Shown here in pieces: positions 44,787-53,446 of a DNA stretch of 64,000 nucleotides. Where the stretch lies: assembly GCA_004793585.1 (NCBI GenBank), contig SRZB01000017.1, positions 1-64,000 of the forward strand, read 5' to 3'. The stretch is from Hominisplanchenecus murintestinalis (GTDB taxonomy: Bacteria; Bacillota; Clostridia; Lachnospirales; Lachnospiraceae). The notes beneath the pieces were generated by a model that was given only the letters and a program-made list of their open reading frames with translations, had not been told where the DNA came from and searched no databases. A program made the translations under genes and the position numbers. How positions within the stretch are numbered: position 1 is the stretch's first letter; each line of letters begins with the position of its first letter.

Positions 44787-45080
44787 ATGGCAAATGTTAT
44801 TTCAGATGAAACGATAGAATATGTAGGGATTCTGGCAAAGCTGGAGCTTTCCGGGGAGGAAAGGGAGCAGGCGAAAAAGGATATGGGCAGGATGCTGGAT
44901 TATATTGATAAGCTCAATGAGCTGGATACCACGGGCGTAGAGCCGATGTCGCATGTATTTCCAGTGAACAATGTATTCCGGGAGGATGTGGTGGAAAATG
45001 GAGATGACAGGGAAAATATGCTGAAAAATGCGCCGGAACAGAAAGACGGGACGTATGTGGTTCCGATTACGGTAGAATAG
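44787..45080 (+). CDS. gatC: Asp/Glu-tRNA amidotransferase subunit C
   Basis: A 97-residue subunit that stabilises the GatA-GatB complex. Family features are [18 protein letters not shown] at the N-terminus and the C-terminal [13 protein letters not shown] stretch. It lies 12 bases after aspS with AAGGAGG before its ATG. Confidence 0.96.
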   Translation: MANVISDETIEYVGILAKLELSGEEREQAKKDMGRMLDYIDKLNELDTTGVEPMSHVFPVNNVFREDVVENGDDRENMLKNAPEQKDGTYVVPITVE

Positions 45081-45101
45081 AGAGCACAGGAGGCAGAATA
45101 C

Positions 45102-46574
45102 GTGGATATCAGAAATTTGACAGCTCTGGAATTGGGCAAGAAGATAAAAACAGGAGAGATTGGCGTTGTGGAAGCCACGAAAGCTGCGCTGGAGCAGATT
45201 CAGGCGGTGGACGAAACGGTGAACGCTTTTGTGACCGTGGATGAGGCGGGGGCGTTGAGGCGGGCAGAAGAAGTACAGAAGCAGATTGATGAGGGAAGTC
45301 TGACAGGAGCCCTGGCTGGAGTTCCTGCCGCCATCAAGGATAATCTGTGCACGAAGGATTTGCTGACTACGTGCAGCTCGAAGATTTTATATAATTTTAA
45401 GCCGACCTACACAGCGGAGGCCGTGCGGAATCTGGAAAGGGCGGGGGCAGTGCTTCTCGGAAAGACGAATATGGATGAGTTTGCGATGGGCAGCACCACC
45501 GAGACGTCAGCCTTTGGCGTTACCAGAAATCCGTGGAATACGGCGCATGTGCCGGGCGGCTCTTCGGGCGGCTCCTGTGCGGCGGTGGCGGCGAATGAGT
45601 GCTTCTACGCCCTGGGCTCCGATACAGGCGGCTCTATCCGCCAGCCTAGCTCCTTCTGTGGGGTGACGGGCATCAAGCCGACCTATGGCACGGTTTCCCG
45701 TTATGGGCTGATTGCCTATGGTTCCTCTCTGGATCAGATTGGGCCGGTTGCGAAGGATGTAAGCGACTGCGCGGCAGTTTTGGAAGCGATTTCTTCTTAT
45801 GACAGGAAAGACAGTACTTCCCTCAAACGGGAGGACTGTGATTTTACCTCCGCCCTTGTGGATGATGTGCAGGGCATGAGAATTGGAATCCCCAGGGACT
45901 ATCTGGGAGAAGGTCTGGATGAGGAAGTGAAAGCGGCTGTGCTGGCGGCGGCAAAGGCGCTGGCGGCAAAGGGAGCTGTCGTGGAGGAGTTTGATTTGAG
46001 TCTGGTGGAATATGCGATTCCGGCGTATTATGTGATTGCGGCGGCAGAAGCCAGTTCGAACCTGGCGCGGTTTGACGGAGTGAAATACGGCTATCGCACG
46101 GAAGAATACGAGGGACTCCACAACATGTACAAAAAGTCCCGTTCCGAGGGATTTGGAGAGGAAGTGAAGCGCAGGATTATGCTTGGCTCTTTTGTGCTGA
46201 GTTCGGGATATTATGACGCTTATTATCTGAAAGCTCTGCGGACGAAAGCTTTGATAAAACAAGCTTTTGACGAGGCATTTGAAAAATATGATGTGATTCT
46301 GGGGCCTGCGGCTCCGACGACTGCGCCGAAGCTGGGAGAATCCTTAAGCGACCCGCTGAAGATGTACTTAGGAGATATCTATACGATTTCCGTGAATCTG
46401 GCAGGGCTTCCGGGCATGACGGTTCCATGCGGGAAGGATTCGAAGGGGCTGCCGATTGGCTTGCAGATGATCGGGGACTGCTTTCAGGAGAAGAAGATGA
46501 TCCGTGCAGGCTACAGCTTTGAGTGTACGAGGAAATACGAAGCGCCGGAACTGGCGGAAAGGAGGGGAAAATAG
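45102..46574 (+). CDS. gatA: Asp/Glu-tRNA amidotransferase subunit A
   Basis: A 490-residue amidase that releases ammonia from glutamine for the transamidation. The Ser-cisSer-Lys triad lies in VPAAIKDNL (Lys about residue 77), PGGSSGGSCAAVAA (about 150-165) and DTGGSIRQPSSF. The start is GTG 45102 following GGAGG. The gatB ATG follows its TAG directly. Confidence 0.97.
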   Translation: MDIRNLTALELGKKIKTGEIGVVEATKAALEQIQAVDETVNAFVTVDEAGALRRAEEVQKQIDEGSLTGALAGVPAAIKDNLCTKDLLTTCSSKILYNFKPTYTAEAVRNLERAGAVLLGKTNMDEFAMGSTTETSAFGVTRNPWNTAHVPGGSSGGSCAAVAANECFYALGSDTGGSIRQPSSFCGVTGIKPTYGTVSRYGLIAYGSSLDQIGPVAKDVSDCAAVLEAISSYDRKDSTSLKREDCDFTSALVDDVQGMRIGIPRDYLGEGLDEEVKAAVLAAAKALAAKGAVVEEFDLSLVEYAIPAYYVIAAAEASSNLARFDGVKYGYRTEEYEGLHNMYKKSRSEGFGEEVKRRIMLGSFVLSSGYYDAYYLKALRTKALIKQAFDEAFEKYDVILGPAAPTTAPKLGESLSDPLKMYLGDIYTISVNLAGLPGMTVPCGKDSKGLPIGLQMIGDCFQEKKMIRAGYSFECTRKYEAPELAERRGK

Positions 46575-48011
46575 ATGAGCAAACAATATGAGACAGTGAT
46601 TGGACTGGAAGTTCATGTTGAGCTTGCCACGAAAACGAAGATTTTCTGCTCCTGCTCTACGGCGTTCGGCGGAGCGCCAAATACTCATACCTGCCCGGTG
46701 TGTACCGGGATGCCGGGTTCGCTTCCGGTGCTGAATAAGCAGGTGGTGGAGTATGCCCTGGCGGTGGGGCTTGCGGCGAACTGCCAGATTCACCAGTATT
46801 GCAAATTTGATAGAAAGAACTATTTTTACCCGGATAATCCGCAGAATTACCAGATTTCCCAGCTCTATCTGCCAATCTGCCACGACGGCGGAATCGAAAT
46901 TGAGACGGCGGAAGGGAAAAAGACAGTGCGAATCCATGAAATCCATATGGAAGAGGATGCGGGGAAGCTCATCCACGATGAATGGGAGGACTGTTCTCTG
47001 GTGGATTACAACCGGAGCGGCGTGCCGCTGATTGAGATTGTTTCAGAGCCGGATATGCGGAGCGCGGAGGAGGTCATTGCCTATCTGGAAAAGCTTCGCA
47101 TGATGATTCAATATTTGGGCGCTTCGGACTGCAAGCTCCAGGAAGGCTCGATGCGCGCGGACGTCAATCTTTCTGTGCGTGAGGTGGGGACAGAAGCCTT
47201 TGGAACTCGGACGGAGATGAAGAACCTGAACTCTTTCCGCGCCATTACCCATGCGATTGAGGGGGAGAAAAACCGCCAGATTGATTTGCTGGAATCCGGG
47301 GAACAGGTGGTACAGGAGACAAGGCGGTGGGATGATACGAAAGGCGCTTCCTATGCGATGCGCTCGAAAGAGGATGCCCAGGATTACCGTTATTTTCCTG
47401 ACCCTGACCTGACTCCGGTGGTTATCAGTGATGAATGGATTCAGGAAATACGGGACAGGCAGCCGGAGATGCGGGAGGAGAAACAGGAGCGTTACCAGAA
47501 AGAATATGGGATTCCGGCCTATGACGCGGGCATCCTCACCTCTGCAAAGCGGATGGCGGATATGTTTGAGGAGACGACTGCACTCTGTAAAAGTCCGAAA
47601 AAAGTTTCGAACTGGCTGATGGTGGAGACGATGCGTCTCTTAAAGGAGCACGGCATGGATGCGGAGGACATCCGGTTCTCACCTGAAAACCTGGCGAAGC
47701 TGATAGGACTGACAGAAGCGGGAACCATCAATAATACGGTGGCAAAAGAAGTGTTTGAATTTGTATTTGACAAAGATATCGACCCGGAACAGTATGTGGA
47801 AGAAAAAGGGCTGAAGATGGTTGGAGACGAGGGGGCGCTGCGCGGCACGATAGAAGAAATCGTGGCGGCGAATCCCCAGTCCGTGGCCGACTACAAAGGC
47901 GGAAAGCAGAAAGCCATCGGTTTCCTGGTGGGGCAGACGATGAAAGCCATGAAGGGAAAAGCAGACCCGGGAGTGGTGAATAAGATACTGAAAGAGATTC
48001 TGGATAAATAG
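46575..48011 (+). CDS. gatB: Asp/Glu-tRNA amidotransferase subunit B
   Basis: A 478-residue subunit that binds the tRNA and activates the misacylated acid with ATP. It begins YETVIGLEVHVEL, then FCSCSTAFGGAPNTHTCPVC (Cys cluster), DRKNYFYPDNPQNYQISQ and EEDAGKLIHD. The C-terminal YqeY-like tail ends VGQTMKAMKGKADPGVVNKILKE. It is the last gene of the operon. A stem-loop without T tract follows. Confidence 0.97.
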   Translation: MSKQYETVIGLEVHVELATKTKIFCSCSTAFGGAPNTHTCPVCTGMPGSLPVLNKQVVEYALAVGLAANCQIHQYCKFDRKNYFYPDNPQNYQISQLYLPICHDGGIEIETAEGKKTVRIHEIHMEEDAGKLIHDEWEDCSLVDYNRSGVPLIEIVSEPDMRSAEEVIAYLEKLRMMIQYLGASDCKLQEGSMRADVNLSVREVGTEAFGTRTEMKNLNSFRAITHAIEGEKNRQIDLLESGEQVVQETRRWDDTKGASYAMRSKEDAQDYRYFPDPDLTPVVISDEWIQEIRDRQPEMREEKQERYQKEYGIPAYDAGILTSAKRMADMFEETTALCKSPKKVSNWLMVETMRLLKEHGMDAEDIRFSPENLAKLIGLTEAGTINNTVAKEVFEFVFDKDIDPEQYVEEKGLKMVGDEGALRGTIEEIVAANPQSVADYKGGKQKAIGFLVGQTMKAMKGKADPGVVNKILKEILDK

Positions 48012-48027
48012 GGAACAGCCAGCGGAA

Positions 48028-48075
48028 ACAAGCCAGCTGCAGCGTATCATGGGGAGGTATGCGCGGCTGGCTTGT
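48028..48075 (+). terminator. Stem-loop after gatB, possible terminator
   Basis: A perfect 10-bp stem, ACAAGCCAGC (48028-48037) with GCTGGCTTGT (48066-48075), and a long loop, followed by TAAATT rather than a T tract. It may be a weak terminator or an mRNA 3' stabiliser. Confidence 0.45.
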
Positions 48076-48133
48076 TAAATTCCATTGCCGCATGTGGCTG
48101 CTAATGGATTTAAAAAAGCTATAAGAATTTGCC

Positions 48134-48162
48134 TTGTAAAAGAATATAAAAGCACATATAAT
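48134..48162 (+). promoter_or_regulatory. Promoter of the OLD-like ATPase gene
   Basis: TTGTAA (48134-48139), 17-bp spacer and a perfect TATAAT (48157-48162). Confidence 0.7.
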
Positions 48163-48247
48163 TAATTTGATAAGATAGATGGAGAAGATAAGAATTTGAT
48201 TTTTAAGATTCATGATAAGGATATAGGAAAAGGAAGGGTATAGAACA

Positions 48248-49591
48248 TTGGGATGGAAATTGAAAGTATTGGAATATGGAAAGATAAAAAGCGCTGAGAT
48301 AGAAGTTTCGCCTCTCACTCTTTTTGTGGGTGACAATAACAGTGGAAAAAGCTATCTGATGGCGCTCTTATGGGGAATCCAGAATTTGGGGGTATCAGAA
48401 TTAATCAGTTCTGTATTGAGAGAAGAAACAAAATTAGAACATGAACTGATAGGATGGATCAGGGCGCAGGTGGCGTTGGCGTGCGAACAGGGGGAACATA
48501 TCGCTCAGGTATGTGAGATAGAAAAAGAGTTGCAAGCTTTTTTGCGGGAAGGCCTGCGGCAAAATAAAGACAATCTGGTGAAAAAGATTTTTAACAGTTC
48601 AGATGTTAAAATTAAAGATTTACAGATAGAATTAAAAGATTTAGACAAAATCTCCTTAACATTTACAAAACTCAAAGACAGATGGGGGAGCGAGGAGTTA
48701 GACAGTCTGAGGATTAAAAATAACACTGGCACAGAATATACTATAAAATTATCGGAAATAGAATGGGGATATCAAAACAATCTTATAATATGTATGATAT
48801 TGAGCCTGGCAATGGAGATTTCTATTGGAGAAGTGAATGGAATATATGAAAATATTTATCTCCCTGCAGCCAGAACAGGATTTATGCTTACAAAGGACAT
48901 TATTAATAAAGCAGGCAGGAATGCAGCGTTTAATATCGGAGTACAGCAGGAAGAGATGATCCCATTTATCAGGCCGATTAACCAGTTTTTGGATGTGATG
49001 AATGATCTGTCTTTTGACAGCAAAGCGGATAGAGGAGCCGCAGCGATAGCTGAATACTTAGAAAACTACATGGCAGAAGGCACAGTTGAGATGAGTACAT
49101 TGCCGAACAAAGAGGTTTTATATGTTCCGGCAGGCCAGGAAAAAGGGATTCCACTCAGGATTGTTTCAGCAGTTGTTACAGAGATTTCCCCCCTGATTTT
49201 AATATTAAAACATAAAAAGCGCGTAAAAGGGCTTTTTTATGAGGAACCGGAAATGTGCCTGCATCCACAGCTCCAGCAGAAGATAGCAAGGGTGATATGC
49301 CAGCTGGCAAGCGCAGGGGTGAAAATGACGCTTACTACGCATAGCGATATTATTTTGCAGCACATCAACAATATGATTCGTTTGTCGGAGCGCCAAGATG
49401 CAGAGAGGATATGCAGTGAGTTGGGATATGATTCAGGAGATTTATTAAAGGCAGAGGAAGTTAAGGTATATCAGCTAAAGTCAAATGCAGGAGAAGGGAC
49501 AAAGGTGGAGGAATTACCTTGCGGTAAAAATGGATTTGCAGTCCCCACATTTAACGATGCGCTTGACAGAATCATGGAAGAAGCATTTTGA
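48248..49591 (+). CDS. AAA family ATPase, RecF/OLD-like
   Basis: A 447-residue ABC-type ATPase. Walker A is VGDNNSGKSYLM (about residues 27-38), Walker B is FYEEPEMCLHPQLQQKIARVI (about 332-352) and the H-loop is TTHSDIILQHINNMI. A region of about 270 residues between them replaces the coiled coil of SMC proteins, as in OLD-like enzymes. It has no Toprim domain. The start is TTG 48248 with AGGAAGGG upstream. Its stop overlaps a second frame that looks truncated. AAA/partner pairs of this kind are frequent in defence loci, but the function here is unproven. Confidence 0.82.
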   Translation: MGWKLKVLEYGKIKSAEIEVSPLTLFVGDNNSGKSYLMALLWGIQNLGVSELISSVLREETKLEHELIGWIRAQVALACEQGEHIAQVCEIEKELQAFLREGLRQNKDNLVKKIFNSSDVKIKDLQIELKDLDKISLTFTKLKDRWGSEELDSLRIKNNTGTEYTIKLSEIEWGYQNNLIICMILSLAMEISIGEVNGIYENIYLPAARTGFMLTKDIINKAGRNAAFNIGVQQEEMIPFIRPINQFLDVMNDLSFDSKADRGAAAIAEYLENYMAEGTVEMSTLPNKEVLYVPAGQEKGIPLRIVSAVVTEISPLILILKHKKRVKGLFYEEPEMCLHPQLQQKIARVICQLASAGVKMTLTTHSDIILQHINNMIRLSERQDAERICSELGYDSGDLLKAEEVKVYQLKSNAGEGTKVEELPCGKNGFAVPTFNDALDRIMEEAF

Positions 49592-49788
49592 AGGTGAAGC
49601 TGGCGTCGGAAGATAATTTATGTATTGCAAATGTGGATAAGAAAAAAACAGATTTTCAGTTTTTTCAGACAATAAAAATGAAATCCATGTATAAAAGAGT
49701 AGACCATATGATTTTTGAACGGCAGTGTGAGGATAAATGGAAACTTCATTTGATTGAATTTCGGAGAGCGTACTCCGTTTATACATAA
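49588..49788 (+). pseudogene. Truncated partner gene of the OLD-like ATPase
   Basis: A 66-residue frame starts at TTG 49588, overlapping the ATPase stop by 4 bases, and ends at 49788. The N-terminal part (CIANVDKKKTDFQFFQTIKM, then YKRVDHMIFE and KLHLIEFR) looks like the start of a folded protein that stops abruptly. In the +1 frame from about 49769, coding-like sequence resumes (RTPFIHKAIQMTRNEEG) and runs to a TGA at 49847-49849. A frameshift or internal deletion of a longer partner is likely. I do not recognise the family. Confidence 0.5.
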
Positions 49789-49861
49789 GGCAATCCAGAT
49801 GACAAGGAATGAAGAAGGGATATTAGCAGGGGATTTGATGGAAGGATGAGTCGGTAAAGAG

Positions 49862-49893
49862 GTAACAGTGAAGCCGGAAGGCTGAACTGTTAC
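49862..49893. mobile_element. 32-bp miniature element related to the folP insertion
   Basis: Two 14-bp arms, GTAACAGTGAAGCC (49862-49875) and GGCTGAACTGTTAC (49880-49893), frame GGAA. The right arm is identical to the right terminal repeat of the 143-bp element at 53246-53388. The flanks are GTAAAGAG (49854-49861) and GGAAAGAG (49894-49901), matching at 7 of 8 bases, as expected of a slightly decayed target duplication. It lies just upstream of the folC promoter and downstream of the truncated gene. Confidence 0.7.
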
Positions 49894-49922
49894 GGAAAGA
49901 GCGATTAATCTTCGTCGGTATC

Positions 49923-49951
49923 TTGAAAAAAACAGTATTCTATACTATAAT
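49923..49951 (+). promoter_or_regulatory. Promoter of the folate operon
   Basis: TTGAAA (49923-49928), 17-bp spacer and TATAAT (49946-49951). The start would be near 49958, about 36 bases before the folC ATG. Confidence 0.75.
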
Positions 49952-49993
49952 TTAACGATAAAGAGGACATGCTTATTTTTGGAGGCATACATC

Positions 49994-51328
49994 ATGGATT
50001 ACAGAGAGGCAAGAGTATATTTAGCAGATGCGGCTAAATACGGAAGTGTACTTGGTCTTGAGAATATGGGGGAGTTGCTGCGACGTTTGGGCAACCCCCA
50101 GGACGACTTGAAATTTATCCATATTTCAGGGACAAACGGAAAAGGTTCGGTATTGGCGTATCTGTCTACGGTACTGAAAGAGGCAGGGTATCGGGTAGGG
50201 CGTTATATTTCCCCCACATTGTTTTCTTATCGGGAGCGTATACAGGTAAATGAAGAGTACATAGAGAAAGAACCGCTGGCAAGGCTGACAGGAAGGATTG
50301 CCGAAGCGGCGGCAGGGATGGTGCAGGAAGGACGGGCGCATCCCACGGTATTTGAGATAGAGACGGCGCTTGGGTTTCTGTATTTCAGGGAAAAAGCGTG
50401 CGATATCGTGGTGCTGGAGACAGGACTCGGGGGGCTGGAGGACGCCACTAATGTGGTAAAGACGACGCTGTTGGAAGTGATTACCCCTATCAGCATGGAT
50501 CATATAGGTATTTTGGGAGATACGCTCAGAGAAATCGCTGAAAAGAAAGCGGGAATCATAAAGCCGGATACGGTAGTCGTCACGGCAGAGCAGGAGCCGG
50601 AGGCGATGGAAGTCATCAGGCGCAGGGCAAAAGAGAAGGAATGCCGTCTGTTCATGGAAGAAAAGGCACGGCTTTCGGATATCCGATATGGATACGAAAA
50701 GCAGTATTTTTCTTATGGGGGATATGAAAACCTGGAAATTTCCTTAGGAGGGATGTACCAGGTGGAGAATGCGGCGCTTGCGGTGGAAGCCGTGAAGGCG
50801 TTGGATAGTGTAGGCTATCCTGTCACTGAGGGGCAGCTTCGGCAGGGGCTGCAGAAGACCCGGTGGAGAGGACGGTTTACTGTAGTGGGGCGGGAGCCGG
50901 TATTTATCATTGATGGCGCGCATAACCGTGATGCGGCAAGAATCCTCAGAAAATCATTGGAATTGTATTTTACAAATAAACGTTTATTCTATATAATGGG
51001 AGTATTCAGGGATAAGGAATATGAGGAAATCGTAAGGACTACCGTACCGCTGTCGGCACATGTGATTACGGTGGAAACACCTGGGAATGATAGAGCTCTT
51101 CCGGCAGGAGAACTTCTGAAGGCAGTGCGGAAATATCAGCCTTCGTCAGAGGCAGCGGAGAGTATTTTGGAAGCGGTAAAAAAAAGCCTGGAAATGGCCG
51201 GGCGGGAGGACGTTATCCTTGCCTTTGGCTCTCTTTCTTTTCTGGGAGAGACAGCCAGGGCGGTAGAGATTATAAAAAGCGCAGGAAATATGCAGGATGC
51301 GGCATTAGAAGGAAAAGTCAGGAAGTAA
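49994..51328 (+). CDS. folC: Folylpolyglutamate synthase / dihydrofolate synthase
   Basis: A 444-residue Mur-ligase-like enzyme that adds glutamate to dihydropteroate and folates. P-loop GTNGKGSVLAYL (about residues 45-56), TLFSYRERIQVNEEYI, the central ETGLGGLEDATNV, ITPISMDHIGILGDTLREIAEKKAGIIK, and FIIDGAHNRDAAR are diagnostic. ATG 49994 is used because GGAGG lies nine bases before it. A TTG at 49979 overlaps that site. It heads folC-folE-HD-folP-folB/K. Confidence 0.94.
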   Translation: MDYREARVYLADAAKYGSVLGLENMGELLRRLGNPQDDLKFIHISGTNGKGSVLAYLSTVLKEAGYRVGRYISPTLFSYRERIQVNEEYIEKEPLARLTGRIAEAAAGMVQEGRAHPTVFEIETALGFLYFREKACDIVVLETGLGGLEDATNVVKTTLLEVITPISMDHIGILGDTLREIAEKKAGIIKPDTVVVTAEQEPEAMEVIRRRAKEKECRLFMEEKARLSDIRYGYEKQYFSYGGYENLEISLGGMYQVENAALAVEAVKALDSVGYPVTEGQLRQGLQKTRWRGRFTVVGREPVFIIDGAHNRDAARILRKSLELYFTNKRLFYIMGVFRDKEYEEIVRTTVPLSAHVITVETPGNDRALPAGELLKAVRKYQPSSEAAESILEAVKKSLEMAGREDVILAFGSLSFLGETARAVEIIKSAGNMQDAALEGKVRK

Positions 51329-51379
51329 ATTTTCAAATGAACCAAGATGGCGCGGGAAATGTGTCAGAAAGAGGAAGCT

Positions 51380-51934
51380 ATGATAGATCAGGAGAAAATA
51401 AAGAAAGGCGTCAGGCTGATTCTTGAGGGAATCGGAGAGGACGCCGACAGAGAAGGTCTGGTAGAGACGCCGGATCGGATTGCGCGGATGTACATGGAGC
51501 TGATGGGAGGTATGTATGAGGATGCGGGTGAGCATCTGAGCAAGCGTTTCCATGTGGATAAGAGCGATATTGTGCTGGAGAAGGATATTACTTTTTATTC
51601 TATGTGCGAGCACCATATGCTTCCATTTTACGGTAGGGCGCATGTGGCTTATATCCCGAATGGGACAGTGGTAGGATTGAGTAAGATTGCGCGGACGGTG
51701 GAGGTGTATGCAAAGAGGCTGCAGCTTCAGGAGCAGCTTACGGCACAAGTAGCAGACGCATTTATGGAGCATCTGAATCCAAAGGGCGTGATGGTAATGG
51801 TAGAGGCAGAGCATATGTGTATGACAATGCGGGGGATTAAGAAACCCGGGTCAAAGACTGTTACGTCGGCCACACGGGGAGTTTTTGAAGGGAATCCCGA
51901 ATTGCAGAATACATTTTATCAAATGGTAAGGTAA
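51380..51934 (+). CDS. folE: GTP cyclohydrolase I
   Basis: A 184-residue enzyme that opens the GTP ring to give dihydroneopterin triphosphate, the entry to folate. The zinc and catalytic residues lie in [22 protein letters not shown], and later [28 protein letters not shown] 51380 has GAGGAAG upstream and gives the usual family length. An earlier ATG at 51347 has no site. Confidence 0.96.
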   Translation: MIDQEKIKKGVRLILEGIGEDADREGLVETPDRIARMYMELMGGMYEDAGEHLSKRFHVDKSDIVLEKDITFYSMCEHHMLPFYGRAHVAYIPNGTVVGLSKIARTVEVYAKRLQLQEQLTAQVADAFMEHLNPKGVMVMVEAEHMCMTMRGIKKPGSKTVTSATRGVFEGNPELQNTFYQMVR

Positions 51935-51937
51935 CCA

Positions 51938-52420
51938 ATGGAGAGAGTGAACAGGATTTTAAAGAATCATACATATCAAGACTGCCTTCAGCAGATTTAC
52001 AGGCTGGAGGCAGGGCGTATTTTTTGCGGCCATGACATGGCACATTTTCTGGATGTGGCACGTTTGGCCTATATTTTTAATCTGGAGGAAAACCTGCAGA
52101 TAGAGAAAGAGCGGATCTATGCGGCCGCTCTTCTTCACGATGTAGGACGGCATATCCAGTATATGGAGGGAACGCCCCATCAGGAAGCCGGAGTTCCCAT
52201 TGCGGCTCAAATATTGACGGACTGCGGGTTTTCTGAGGAGGAGCGGGCGGATATTCTGGAAGCAGTTGCCAGGCACCGGGACAGAACGGTAAAAAGCGAG
52301 CACAGCCTGGCAGGACTGCTCTACCGGGGGGACAAAGCGTCCAGGGGATGTTTTGGATGCCGGGCAGAGGCAGAATGTGACTGGAGCGATGAGAAAAAGA
52401 ACTTATATTTGAGATATTGA
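51938..52420 (+). CDS. HD-domain phosphohydrolase within the folate operon
   Basis: A 160-residue HD protein. The metal ligands are in CGHDMAHFLDVARLAYIF (about residues 28-45), AALLHDVGRHIQY (HD, about 64-76) and a later GVPIAAQILTDCGF helix. A Cys cluster (RGCFGCRAEAEC) near the end is typical of small HD proteins found beside folate genes. It starts three bases after folE and overlaps the frame leading into folP. In this setting it may dephosphorylate a pterin intermediate (inference). Confidence 0.87.
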   Translation: MERVNRILKNHTYQDCLQQIYRLEAGRIFCGHDMAHFLDVARLAYIFNLEENLQIEKERIYAAALLHDVGRHIQYMEGTPHQEAGVPIAAQILTDCGFSEEERADILEAVARHRDRTVKSEHSLAGLLYRGDKASRGCFGCRAEAECDWSDEKKNLYLRY

Positions 52421-52437
52421 AGCGCATGGAGGGCAGC

Positions 52438-53331
52438 ATGAAGATAGGGAACAGAGAGTTTGATTTAAAAAACAGAACATATATTATGGGAATACTGAAT
52501 GTGACGCCGGACTCTTTTTCGGACGGGGGAAGGTGGAATGATTTTGACGCCGCAAAACGGCATGTGGAAGAGATGATAAAGGACGGGGCGGATATTATTG
52601 ATATCGGAGGGGAATCTACCAGGCCGGGGTATACGCTGCTGGCTGAAGAAGAGGAGATTTCCAGAGTAGTTCCGTATATCGAGATGGTGAAAAAGAATTT
52701 TGATATTCCGATTTCTGTAGATACTTATAAAGGCGGCGTGGCGAAAGCTGCGCTGGCAGCAGGGGCAGATTTGGTAAACGATATCTGGGGGCTGAAATGG
52801 GACGCCGCTCTGGCCGGGGTTATCGCAAAGAGCGGTAAACCCTGCTGCCTGATGCACAACCGTAAGGAGCCGGACTATAGGGAATTTATGACGGACATGC
52901 TGGAAGATTTGCGGGAGACGCTGAACATAGCGGCAGCAGCGGGCATTGCAGATGATAAGATTATCCTGGATCCCGGCGTAGGATTCGGAAAGACGTATGA
53001 AAATAATCTGGAGGCGATTAACCGTTTGGAGGAGCTGCACAAACTGGGCTATCCCATCCTGCTGGGGACGTCCAGAAAGTCGGTAATTGGCCTGACCCTG
53101 GATCTGCCTGCATCTGAGAGAGTGGAAGGGACGCTGGTGACGACGGTGTTCGGTGTGCTGAAAGGTGCGGCATTCGTGCGCGTCCATGATGTGAAAGAGA
53201 ATTTCCGGGTGATAAAAATGACAGAAGCGCTAACGGGAAAAAGGGGTAACAGTTCAGCCTACGGCTTCACTATTACGGAATCCAGCCCATTTAAAGTTTG
53301 CTGTTCGCAAAGGGCTGGATTCTCCGGCTGA
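52438..53331 (+). CDS. folP: Dihydropteroate synthase with an insertion-derived C-terminal tail
   Basis: A 297-residue TIM-barrel enzyme that joins pABA to the pterin; the target of sulfonamides. Motifs are MGILNVTPDSFSDGG, DIIDIGGESTRPGY, ISVDTYKG, LVNDIWGLK, ILDPGVGFGKTYENN and GTSRKSVIG. ATG 52438 has GGAGGG upstream. The normal enzyme should end after about 272 residues. Here a 143-bp element starting at 53246 supplies the last 28 or so residues and the TGA. Removing the element and one 8-bp flank gives GKRVLV then TAG. The active site is upstream and intact, so activity is probably kept. Confidence 0.95.
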   Translation: MKIGNREFDLKNRTYIMGILNVTPDSFSDGGRWNDFDAAKRHVEEMIKDGADIIDIGGESTRPGYTLLAEEEEISRVVPYIEMVKKNFDIPISVDTYKGGVAKAALAAGADLVNDIWGLKWDAALAGVIAKSGKPCCLMHNRKEPDYREFMTDMLEDLRETLNIAAAAGIADDKIILDPGVGFGKTYENNLEAINRLEELHKLGYPILLGTSRKSVIGLTLDLPASERVEGTLVTTVFGVLKGAAFVRVHDVKENFRVIKMTEALTGKRGNSSAYGFTITESSPFKVCCSQRAGFSG

Positions 53332-53388
53332 ATTTACGCGTTCTCACGGACTTTGCAGCAAGTGCAAAGTCCTGGGCTGAACTGTTAC
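53246..53388 (+). mobile_element. 143-bp non-autonomous element (MITE) inserted in folP
   Basis: The ends are perfect 14-bp inverted repeats, GTAACAGTTCAGCC (53246-53259) and GGCTGAACTGTTAC (53375-53388). The flanks are a perfect 8-bp direct repeat, AAAAAGGG, at 53238-53245 and 53389-53396. Inside are three hairpins: the left end itself (53246-53276), TCCAGCCC with GGGCTGGA, and GGACTTTGC with GCAAAGTCC. It has no room for a transposase. Ends beginning GTAA and 8-bp duplications are known for IS66-type elements, a likely source of the transposase (inference). Confidence 0.9.
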
Positions 53389-53446
53389 AAAAAGGGTTCT
53401 TGTATAGACGGGAACGGACGGACGCGAAGAAAGAGAGGATGCAGGA

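Noticed and set aside
49789..49993. A tetrahydrofolate riboswitch ahead of the folate operon
   Set aside because: The region lacks the conserved THF-riboswitch cores. Its main hairpin is explained by the 32-bp mobile unit, which lies upstream of the promoter.
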